Notes under the pieces: model-generated | Seen by the model: the letters and a program-made list of their open reading frames with translations, nothing else | The model's database searches: none | Told to the model about the DNA's origin: nothing | Origin: Actinomycetota bacterium | Lineage (GTDB): Bacteria; Actinomycetota; Thermoleophilia; Solirubrobacterales; Solirubrobacteraceae | Direction: 5' to 3' | DNA length: 9,794 nucleotides | Assembly: GCA_009699615.1 (NCBI GenBank) | Contig: WLNV01000045.1 | Span: 1 to 9,794 of the forward strand | Made by a program: the position numbers and the translations under genes | Part shown: piece by piece, positions 1 to 4,840 of the stretch | How positions within the stretch are numbered: position 1 is the stretch's first letter | Layout: the number at the start of each line of letters is the position of its first letter

Positions 1-574
1 AGCTGATGCCGGGGCCGTATGGGCCGCGGTCGATCACGGGGACGGTGATCGACTTGCCGTGGAAGCTGAAGTCGAGCATCGTGCCGCAGGGGAGCGTCTT
101 GTGGGCAACGCCGAGTGTTGCCTTACGCAGCTTCACTCCGCACGCCGAGGTTGTTCCTGCTTGGTCGTACCAGGTGGCCTGGGTCTTGTTGTGGACGGTG
201 ATGACGGTCGTTGGCGTTGCACCGAGGTCGGTTGCGCGCGCGCCCTTGGCGACGGCACGTGCGAGGAAGCGGCCGCTCTTTGGCGCACGCCAAAGGAGCT
301 TGAAGCTGCCGTCGCGGCCGGCCGGCCCGGTGGCGACTGTAAGCCAGCTGCCTTCCTGACCTTGGAGCTGAATCTGAACGCTGCGACCGGAGCCGCTGCC
401 TGCGAGCATCCCGCTCAGTGTGGCTGGCGTGCCGATAGTCGATGGGGCCGCGCTGAGCAGTGACTCGCCGGCCTCTGTTCCGCCCGGACCTTGCGCCAGA
501 GCAGGCACGGCGAAGCAGGCCATCAGCAGGGCTGCGACGGGTACGGAAAGTAGATGTCGATACGAAAAGCTGAT
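1..574 (-). CDS. Secreted RlpA/3D-like double-psi beta-barrel protein (partial, C-terminus off left edge)
   Basis: Translating the minus strand gives one open frame from about position 574 to the window edge. It starts with a hydrophobic signal peptide ending in VPALA-Q. A beta-rich, Ig-like stretch of about 100 residues follows, and then a double-psi beta-barrel segment. The barrel segment contains ATWYDQ, SACG, the paired ..VAHKTLPCGT.. motif and VPVIDRGPYGPG, all hallmarks of the RlpA/DPBB_1 (3D) fold. Proteins of this family act outside the membrane on peptidoglycan, as lytic transglycosylases or resuscitation-type cell-wall factors. The c-di-AMP riboswitch immediately upstream fits, since this riboswitch class commonly precedes cell-wall remodelling genes in Actinobacteria. 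Odd: the frame has a stop at about 639 and no ATG, GTG or TTG before an ATG at 523, which would leave a signal peptide of only about 10 residues. The start at 574 (ATC) is my guess. Whether the protein is an active enzyme cannot be judged because the C-terminus is missing. Confidence 0.85.
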   Translation of the reverse strand, partial: MSFSYRHLLSVPVAALLMACFAVPALAQGPGGTEAGESLLSAAPSTIGTPATLSGMLAGSGSGRSVQIQLQGQEGSWLTVATGPAGRDGSFKLLWRAPKSGRFLARAVAKGARATDLGATPTTVITVHNKTQATWYDQAGTTSACGVKLRKATLGVAHKTLPCGTMLDFSFHGKSITVPVIDRGPYGPGIS

Positions 575-595
575 CTTGTTCTGGTCTCGTTGGTG

Positions 596-744
596 GCCTA
601 CGAGGTGAGCTGACGGGCTCGGGCCAAACGAGCGGCCCTACAGACATCCAATGTCCGATTCGCCCCAGCGAGCCGAGGCTCGCAGTGGGTCCCCCGTCCG
701 CCTCACGCAGGGCGCGAAGCGGTTCGGCATTACGCCCTAAAGGC
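596..744 (-). promoter_or_regulatory. c-di-AMP riboswitch (ydaO/yuaA class)
   Basis: Read on the minus strand, this leader carries the conserved elements of the ydaO/yuaA RNA in the right order: GCCGAACC (728-721), GCGGACGGGGGACCCA (701-686), TGGGGCGAATCGG (667-655) and CCGAGCCCGTCAGCTCACC (622-604). Helices are visible: a perfect GCGAGC-CTCG-GCTCGC hairpin (683-668), GACAT-TGG-ATGTC (655-643) and GGGCC...GGCCC (638-621). A closing P1 helix pairs GCCT..AGG (744-736) with CCT..AGGC (605-596). The class binds cyclic di-AMP and usually turns off genes for cell-wall hydrolases and osmolyte or potassium uptake when c-di-AMP is high. It ends about 20 nt before the RlpA-like reading frame. No T-tract terminator is visible, so control may be at translation; this is inference. 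Confidence 0.93.
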
Positions 745-792
745 TACAGCAACCAGTAGCAGAGCGGGGAGGTGCTGTATTGGCAGGCTCTG

Positions 793-1140
793 CTAGCCGG
801 GGAGCAGGCGCAGCACTGCGCGCGTCAGCTCAGTCAACAGCCCTGCAGGATCTGCGTTTCCGAAGTTCTTGCCGTGGCTTGGCGTCGCGTAGCCGGCACG
901 CGGCACGCGGCTGAGCGCCGCCGCCTTGGTTGTCTCAGCAGGGAGAGGGCGCTCGGCTTTCGGCTCGTTCGGCGCACCGCCGATGATCTTCGTGGCGGCG
1001 ACCTTGGCTCGCGTATTGGAGCTTGCCTGCGACATTCTCGCTGCCTCGCGACGCACGCTTGGGCGCTGGCGACGGCTGCGCGGAAGGTTCGTCAGGACAT
1101 CCTTTTCGGTCGTTGGATCCTCTGGCTCTGATGACGACAT
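793..1140 (-). CDS. Small hypothetical protein, basic and polar
   Basis: The frame encodes 115 residues starting MSSSEPEDPTTEKDV, continuing with LTNLPRSRRQRPS and ending in LTRAVLRLLPG. I do not recognise a named family. The motif style (VLTNLPRSRRQRPS, then a low-complexity Ala/Lys/Arg/Pro linker and a short conserved-looking tail with TPSHGKNFGNADPAGLLTEL) resembles short uncharacterised proteins of Actinobacteria. There is no signal peptide or membrane segment, and the protein is strongly basic in its first half. The frame stays open upstream to 1275, but I chose the ATG at 1140 because the upstream residues look non-coding and a GAGG lies just before it, although only 2 nt away. It is divergent from rpoD with a 203-bp gap, and it lies upstream of the riboswitch on the same strand with 48 bp between. 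Function is unknown. Confidence 0.6.
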   Translation of the reverse strand: MSSSEPEDPTTEKDVLTNLPRSRRQRPSVRREAARMSQASSNTRAKVAATKIIGGAPNEPKAERPLPAETTKAAALSRVPRAGYATPSHGKNFGNADPAGLLTELTRAVLRLLPG

Positions 1141-1295
1141 CGCCTCATTCTGCCACGCACGAAACAAAGATGCGGGATTTAGCGTGTAAATCTTCGCCGT
1201 GATTACTCCAACGGCGGTACTCTGGTGGCGCTGCACAGTCGTTCGATCGGTCGCCGGGGGGAGTCTCAGCGCCAATCTTCTACTGTCATCAGGGT

Positions 1296-1310
1296 CCCGG
1301 CGCTGCCGGG
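1296..1310 (+). other. GC-rich hairpin in the rpoD leader
   Basis: CCCGGC-GCT-GCCGGG is a perfect 6-bp stem with a 3-nt loop, 33 nt before the rpoD start codon. It is not followed by a T-run, so it is not an intrinsic terminator. It could affect sigma-factor translation or mRNA stability; that is inference. The rest of the divergent gap (1141-1343) shows no other clear element. A TACTGT at 1281-1286 could be a -10 but has no convincing -35. Confidence 0.4.
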
Positions 1311-1343
1311 TGTAGATGATCCTTCGAGTACGAAACGGATGCC

Positions 1344-2441
1344 ATGACCGTCACTGAGTTTCAGGAACTGGACGAAATCAAGACGCTTGTAGCCCGCGGC
1401 GCGCAGACCGGAGTGCTCTCGCACGCCGATATCGCAAGCGCCACCGCCGAGCTCGACCTTGATGATGCGGACCGCGAGGAGCTGAAGACCTGGATCGAAA
1501 GCCAGGAGATCGAACTGATCGACGACGATCCTTCGGCGCCTGCCGCTCAGGTTGAGCGCGCCCCGGACAAACGCACCCGCCGCCGCGCCAAGGCTGCGAT
1601 TGACCTGCGCCCGGACATGACGACCGATTCGCTGCAGCTCTTCCTCAAAGACATCGGCAAGGTCCGCCTACTGACCGCCCAAGAAGAGGTTGATCTGGCG
1701 AAGAAGATTGAACGCGGCGACCTCAATGCCAAGCACAAGATGGTTGAGTCGAACTTGCGCCTCGTCGTTTCGATCGCGAAGAACTACCGCAACCAGGGCT
1801 TGCCGTTCCTCGATCTGATTCAAGAAGGCACGCTGGGCCTCGTCCGCGCAGCCGAGAAGTTCGATTACCGCAAGGGCTTCAAGTTCTCGACCTACGCAAC
1901 TTGGTGGATCCGCCAGGCAATCGCCCGCGCGCTCGCCGACAAGGCGCGCACGATTCGAATCCCAGTTCACGTCGTTGAGAAGCTCAACAAGATCGGCCGC
2001 GCCGAGCGCAAGCTGGTAACCGAGCTGGGCCGCGAACCTACGCCGGAGGAGATCGCGGCAGTAACGGGCATCGATCCCGAAGAGGTTGATTCGATCAAGC
2101 GCTCAGCGCAGGCGCCGGTTTCGCTCGAGAAGCCGGTCGGCGATGAAGAAGAATCCGAGTTCGGCCAGTTCATTGCCGACGAGCGGGCCGAGTCTCCTTA
2201 CGAGCGTGCCGCCGAAGTGCTGACGAAGGAGGCGCTGCGTGAAGCGCTTGAGAACCTTTCATACCGCGAGCGTCGCGTGCTTGAGCTCCGTTACGGACTC
2301 GGCGGTGAGCACCCGCGCACGCTTGACGAGGTTGGTCGCACCTTCAACGTCACGCGCGAGCGGATCCGTCAGATCGAAAACCAGTCGCTGAAGAAGCTGC
2401 AGTCGCTCGCCGAAGCACAGAAGCTCCGCGACGTAGCCTGA
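1344..2441 (+). CDS. rpoD: Principal RNA polymerase sigma factor (RpoD/SigA, sigma-70 group 1)
   Basis: This 365-residue protein directs RNA polymerase core to housekeeping promoters. All sigma-70 regions are present. A region 1.1-like acidic N-terminus spans residues 5-62 (VARGAQTGVLSHADI.., then a DDD cluster), followed by a basic linker at 74-88. Region 1.2 is at about 95-127 (DSLQLFLKDIGKVRLLTAQE). Region 2 is at about 134-205 (NLRLVVSIAKNYRNQGLPF, DLIQEGTLGLVRAAEKFD, FSTYATWWIRQAI). Region 3 is at about 207-285. Region 4 is at about 297-355, with the helix-turn-helix TLDEVGRTFNVTRERIRQIE. Retention of region 1.1 and near-consensus 2.3/2.4 and 4.2 argue for group 1 rather than a stress sigma factor. 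The ATG at 1344 is the only start after an in-frame stop at 1317; its ribosome site (GGATG) is weak. The gene ends 52 bp before the HxlR gene. Confidence 0.96.
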   Translation: MTVTEFQELDEIKTLVARGAQTGVLSHADIASATAELDLDDADREELKTWIESQEIELIDDDPSAPAAQVERAPDKRTRRRAKAAIDLRPDMTTDSLQLFLKDIGKVRLLTAQEEVDLAKKIERGDLNAKHKMVESNLRLVVSIAKNYRNQGLPFLDLIQEGTLGLVRAAEKFDYRKGFKFSTYATWWIRQAIARALADKARTIRIPVHVVEKLNKIGRAERKLVTELGREPTPEEIAAVTGIDPEEVDSIKRSAQAPVSLEKPVGDEEESEFGQFIADERAESPYERAAEVLTKEALREALENLSYRERRVLELRYGLGGEHPRTLDEVGRTFNVTRERIRQIENQSLKKLQSLAEAQKLRDVA

Positions 2442-2474
2442 GCGCGCAAGGCAAACGCCACTGCGACGTCACTT

Positions 2475-2488
2475 CACTTGGTAAAGTG
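2475..2488 (+). promoter_or_regulatory. Short inverted repeat overlapping a possible -10 of the HxlR gene
   Basis: CACTT-GGTA-AAGTG is a 5-bp inverted repeat just upstream of the GTG start at 2494. A TANNNT hexamer (TAAAGT, 2482-2487) lies inside it, exactly 6 nt before the start, so the repeat would cover the core promoter. HxlR proteins bind palindromes as dimers, so autoregulation is possible. It is too short and T-poor to serve as an rpoD terminator. Confidence 0.35.
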
Positions 2489-2493
2489 GTTGG

Positions 2494-2853
2494 GTGGCTG
2501 TTGATCCCGAATGCCCGGTCTGTAGGACCGCTGACATCGTCTGCGCCAAGTGGACGCTGCTCGTCGTGCGTGAGCTCGATGAGGGTCGCTCGCGCTTCTG
2601 TGAGCTTGAGCGCTCGTTGACGGGGATCAGCCCGCGCACGCTCTCGCTGCGTCTGCGGGAGCTTGAGCAGGAGGGGATCGTTGAGCGCCAGCAGCTTCCG
2701 GAGCTGCCGCCGCGCGTTGAGTACGCGTTGACCGACAAGGGTCGTGCGCTGCTACCTATGATCGAGGACATGCGCTGCTTCGGTGAGCAGTGGCTCGAAG
2801 GCGTGGAACCCGCCGCCAGCTCGGATTCAGTCCTTACCGCCCCGACCGCTTAG
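2494..2853 (+). CDS. HxlR-family winged-helix transcriptional regulator
   Basis: This 119-residue DNA-binding protein matches the HxlR family layout. It has an N-terminal Cys-containing motif (ECPVCRTADIVCAKWTLLVV, residues 6-25), then RELDEGRSRFCELERSLTGI (26-45). The recognition helix follows (SPRTLSLRLRELEQEGIVER, 46-65), then the wing with PPRVEYALTDKGRAL (72-86). Members sense redox state, aldehydes or other small molecules through the N-terminal cysteine, or bind ligands. Five Cys residues (7, 10, 17, 36, 95) are more than is usual for this short family and hint at thiol sensing, which is inference. The start is GTG; an in-frame TAA at 2482 excludes a longer product. There is no Shine-Dalgarno, and the transcript may be leaderless. 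It converges on the minus-strand gene at 2863 with 9 bp between, and its target is not evident. Confidence 0.9.
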   Translation: MAVDPECPVCRTADIVCAKWTLLVVRELDEGRSRFCELERSLTGISPRTLSLRLRELEQEGIVERQQLPELPPRVEYALTDKGRALLPMIEDMRCFGEQWLEGVEPAASSDSVLTAPTA

Positions 2854-2856
2854 CGG
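2846..2856. terminator. Short hairpin at convergent gene ends (weak candidate terminator)
   Basis: CCGCTTAGCGG (CCGC-TTA-GCGG) overlaps the stop codon of the HxlR gene, in the 9-bp gap between convergent genes. It is followed by a mixed AGTTCTCT and not a clean T-run. It may serve as a weak two-way stop; little else in the gap could. Confidence 0.25.
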
Positions 2857-2862
2857 AGTTCT

Positions 2863-3219
2863 CTAACCGGCTTCGATCGAGCGGGCGACGGCGGCGGCGT
2901 CGGCCGAGCCAATCATCACGGCGGCCCAGTTCGCGTCTGGCGACAGGCTGACTCGAACGGCCGGCTGGTTGCGGTCCACCGAGATGAAGCTTCGGCCGTC
3001 GCTGCCGTGCCAGCTGCCAACTTTGCGCAGGCCTGGTAGCCCGAGGCCTGGGGCCCTGAGCCCATGTGTCGCCTTCAGCCCGTCCTCGACCAGCTCAACC
3101 TTCACGACTTGGCTGATCGGGATCGAGAATGATCGGCGTAGCGATACCAGCGACTCGAAGCCGGTCAGTTCAACGCGGAGACTGCCATTTTCTTTTCGTA
3201 GCTTGCTGATTGGTCCCAG
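2863..3219 (-). CDS. Small hypothetical protein, possibly PH-like beta-barrel
   Basis: The frame encodes about 118 residues. It runs from LGPISKLRKENGSLRVELTG through alternating hydrophobic beta-strand-like segments to GLRAPGLGLPGLRKVGSWHG, RSFISVDRNQPAVRVSL and a final helix (ADAAAVARSIEAG). This pattern (N-terminal strands, a GLRAPGxGxPG loop, ..AVRVxL.. and a C-terminal helix) resembles small actinobacterial proteins with a possible PH-like fold; I assign it from memory and not from a search. The first in-frame GTG is at 3105, which would remove 38 residues of sequence that looks coding. The frame opens after a TAA at 3228-3226, which is directly followed by GGAG. That places an AAGGAG 2 nt before a CTG (3219) and 11 nt before an ATC (3210). 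I give the CTG as start, with low certainty. No membrane segment or signal peptide is present. It may be co-transcribed with the small membrane protein upstream. Confidence 0.65.
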   Translation of the reverse strand: MGPISKLRKENGSLRVELTGFESLVSLRRSFSIPISQVVKVELVEDGLKATHGLRAPGLGLPGLRKVGSWHGSDGRSFISVDRNQPAVRVSLSPDANWAAVMIGSADAAAVARSIEAG

Positions 3220-3289
3220 CGCTCCTTAGATCGGTCGCGCTCTCGCGACGCGTCCAGCTTGTCGGACAACCAGAGCATAGGTGTTGCGC

Positions 3290-3307
3290 GCGGCGCTTAA
3301 GCGCCGC
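3290..3307. repeat. Perfect 18-bp palindrome at a gene end
   Basis: GCGGCGCTTAAGCGCCGC is fully self-complementary without a loop and includes the TAA stop of the small CxxC protein. It could form a stem at the 3' end of that message, or bind a dimeric protein. No T-run follows on either strand. Confidence 0.5.
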
Positions 3308-3479
3308 TACCGCTAAGGGCGGTTGAGGCGAGGATCAGCGCAGTAGCGATCAGTGAACCGGTCATCACACGCATCCGGAGCGGCGTCATAAATCGACTGA
3401 GCTTCACGGCCGCAACCGACCGAATGCCTGTCGCCGCCGCGCCTGCGCTTGCTGCTCCGATCATGCATTGAACGCACAC
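3297..3479 (-). CDS. Small CxxC single-span membrane protein, unknown function
   Basis: This 60-residue protein begins MCVQCMIGAASAGAAATG, so a CxxC motif (C2 and C5) sits at the extreme N-terminus. A basic patch follows (RFMTPLRMR, residues 29-37), then one hydrophobic stretch (VMTGSLIATALILASTALSG, 38-57) likely to span the membrane. Short proteins of this kind, with an N-terminal CxQCM and a glycine/alanine-rich segment, are familiar from Actinobacteria without a known role. The start is a GTG at 3479 with no clear ribosome site. It lies 39 bp downstream of the YibE/F gene on the same strand and may be in one transcript with it. The CxxC could bind metal or a redox partner, which is speculation. 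Size and lack of motifs limit certainty. Confidence 0.65.
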   Translation of the reverse strand: MCVQCMIGAASAGAAATGIRSVAAVKLSRFMTPLRMRVMTGSLIATALILASTALSGSGA

Positions 3480-3518
3480 ACTGCCAGTAAAGCAGTAGAT
3501 CGTTGCGCGGCGCGCAGC

Positions 3519-4748
3519 TTAGTGGGCGTGCTCGTGGCCGCCGGCGAGCGCTTCCGCCGGCACACGGACGGCGAGAACCGCAGTCAGCGCCGTCGTGAGT
3601 GGCACGCTTGCCATCAGCGCAACCGAACCGATGATCGTCGCCACCAGCGGCTCGGCGAGCAGTTGGCCGTTGAGAGCGTCGCTGATTCCAACGTCGGCCG
3701 CCTCGAGCACCAGCAGCAGTGGGAGCAGCGTTCCGACATAGGCCATCACGAGCGTGTGGATCGTTGCCGCAAGGTGGTCGCGGCCGACGGTGAAGCCTTC
3801 GTGGTAGAGCTCGCGAACGCCGAGAGTTGGGTTGCTGCGGCGCACGGCCATCACCGCTGAGGCCTGGGTTACGGCGGTATCGGTCAGCACGCCAAGCGCG
3901 CCGATTACCATCCCCGCCAGCACGATCCCCTGCAGCGAGATGCCTGCGACGTTGGCTTGGCTGAGGACTTGGGCATATTCGCCACCACGGCCGTCGAGCT
4001 GCGTGCTGTCGAGCGCGAGGCTGCCGAGCAGCGTTGCCAGCAGCAGGCAGATGCCGATTCCTGTCGCCGCGGCGAGGCTCTGTGCGCTCAGCCCGTAGGT
4101 CAATCCGAGTGTGATGAACATCACCGCCATGCCGGCGACGACCGAGACTAGGACCGGCGACTCGCCGGCGAGGATTGCGGGGACGAGGAATGTTGTGATC
4201 AGTGCAACGCTGCAGAGCAGCCCGATCACGGCGAAGAAGCCTTGCCGGCGCGCGACAACAACGCCGATGATCGCGAAAGCAATCACTAGAAGGATCAGTG
4301 GCGTGCGGCGATCAATGTCGACGAAGCCGTACTTCGCTGAGCCGGCCGGTGCCTGGGCATCGGTTGAGACTCGGATTGTCGCGCCAGGATCAACCGATTG
4401 CGTCGCCTCTTGCGGCCCTAGCGTGAGGACGGCGATGTCGCCCTTGCCCGGACCTTCGCTGATCGTCGCCGTCAACTCGCGGCAGCGCTGGCCAGCCGGG
4501 CCGCATGGCGTGAGTGCGACGCTTTGAACTTCGGCGGCGACCGTTTTTCCGCCGAGTGCCTGGCTTGGTTCGGTTTTGTCCTTGGAAGGCCAAAGGGCGA
4601 CCATCGCGACGACGGTCGCTATTAGCAGCGCGGCGGCTACGGCGGTCAGTGTTCGGCCGGCAGTGGATGCGAGAAGTGCGCGCATCGGTCGCTGGGGGTG
4701 ACGATGGCCGGGGTCGTCGCGCTCCGCGGCGCTCTGCTCTCTGGCCAT
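3519..4748 (-). CDS. YibE/F family multi-pass membrane protein
   Basis: This 409-residue membrane protein has a YibE/F layout. A basic cytoplasmic N-terminus comes first, with one TM at about 33-53. An extracytoplasmic domain of about 95 residues follows (54-148), with a Cys pair (C82, C89). About seven TM segments run from 150 to 395. Family motifs are visible: GALGVLTDTAVTQASAV (283-299) and EGFTVGRDHLAATIHTLVMA (317-336). Biochemical function of YibE/F proteins is not established; a transport role is often assumed. The C-terminus ends GGHEHAH, a possible metal-binding tail. The gene is divergent from the zinc ABC operon, and the Zur-type box at 4813-4830 sits 65 bp upstream of its start, so it could belong to the zinc regulon (inference). 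The ATG at 4748 has no strong Shine-Dalgarno, and a later start near residue 22 (M) is possible. Confidence 0.85.
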   Translation of the reverse strand: MAREQSAAERDDPGHRHPQRPMRALLASTAGRTLTAVAAALLIATVVAMVALWPSKDKTEPSQALGGKTVAAEVQSVALTPCGPAGQRCRELTATISEGPGKGDIAVLTLGPQEATQSVDPGATIRVSTDAQAPAGSAKYGFVDIDRRTPLILLVIAFAIIGVVVARRQGFFAVIGLLCSVALITTFLVPAILAGESPVLVSVVAGMAVMFITLGLTYGLSAQSLAAATGIGICLLLATLLGSLALDSTQLDGRGGEYAQVLSQANVAGISLQGIVLAGMVIGALGVLTDTAVTQASAVMAVRRSNPTLGVRELYHEGFTVGRDHLAATIHTLVMAYVGTLLPLLLVLEAADVGISDALNGQLLAEPLVATIIGSVALMASVPLTTALTAVLAVRVPAEALAGGHEHAH

Positions 4749-4812
4749 TCAGCCATAGTTCGCCGCGCGCCCGGGCCGTCCTGCCGCGAGCGCGGGCTCA
4801 CAAAGACGCTAC

Positions 4813-4830
4813 TGAGAATCATTCCTGATA
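4813..4830 (+). promoter_or_regulatory. Zur/Fur-type operator before the metal ABC operon
   Basis: TGAGAATCATTCCTGATA contains a perfect GAAT-C-ATTC core and a left half-site, TGAGAATCA, identical to that of the box before the Fur-family gene. It fits the 7-1-7 Fur/Zur layout, with mismatches in the outer right arm. It overlaps a possible -10 (TAAGCT, 4829-4834), so binding would block transcription of the operon. It also lies in the divergent promoter region of the YibE/F gene. Confidence 0.7.
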
Positions 4831-4834
4831 AGCT
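4829..4834 (+). promoter_or_regulatory. Possible -10 element for a leaderless transporter mRNA
   Basis: TAAGCT fits TANNNT and ends 6 nt before the GTG at 4841, so transcription would begin at or within a base or two of the start codon. There is no Shine-Dalgarno before this GTG, which agrees with a leaderless mRNA. No good -35 is visible. Confidence 0.4.
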
Positions 4835-4840
4835 CGGGCC

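Noticed and set aside
6..463. Two plus-strand open frames over the left edge
   Set aside because: They are antisense to the RlpA-like gene, which has a signal peptide and barrel motifs in the other direction.
123..647. Long open frame on the minus strand (174 codons) starting MSVGPLVWPEP
   Set aside because: It starts inside the riboswitch and runs out of frame through the RlpA-like gene; its product is Arg/Pro-rich with no domain signal.
772..1189. Plus-strand open frames opposite the small hypothetical gene
   Set aside because: Arg/Leu/Ala-rich translations without motif; the minus-strand frame has the more protein-like sequence.
2471..2490. rpoD transcription terminator
   Set aside because: The CACTT/AAGTG stem is only 5 bp and is not followed by T residues; it fits better as part of the HxlR promoter.
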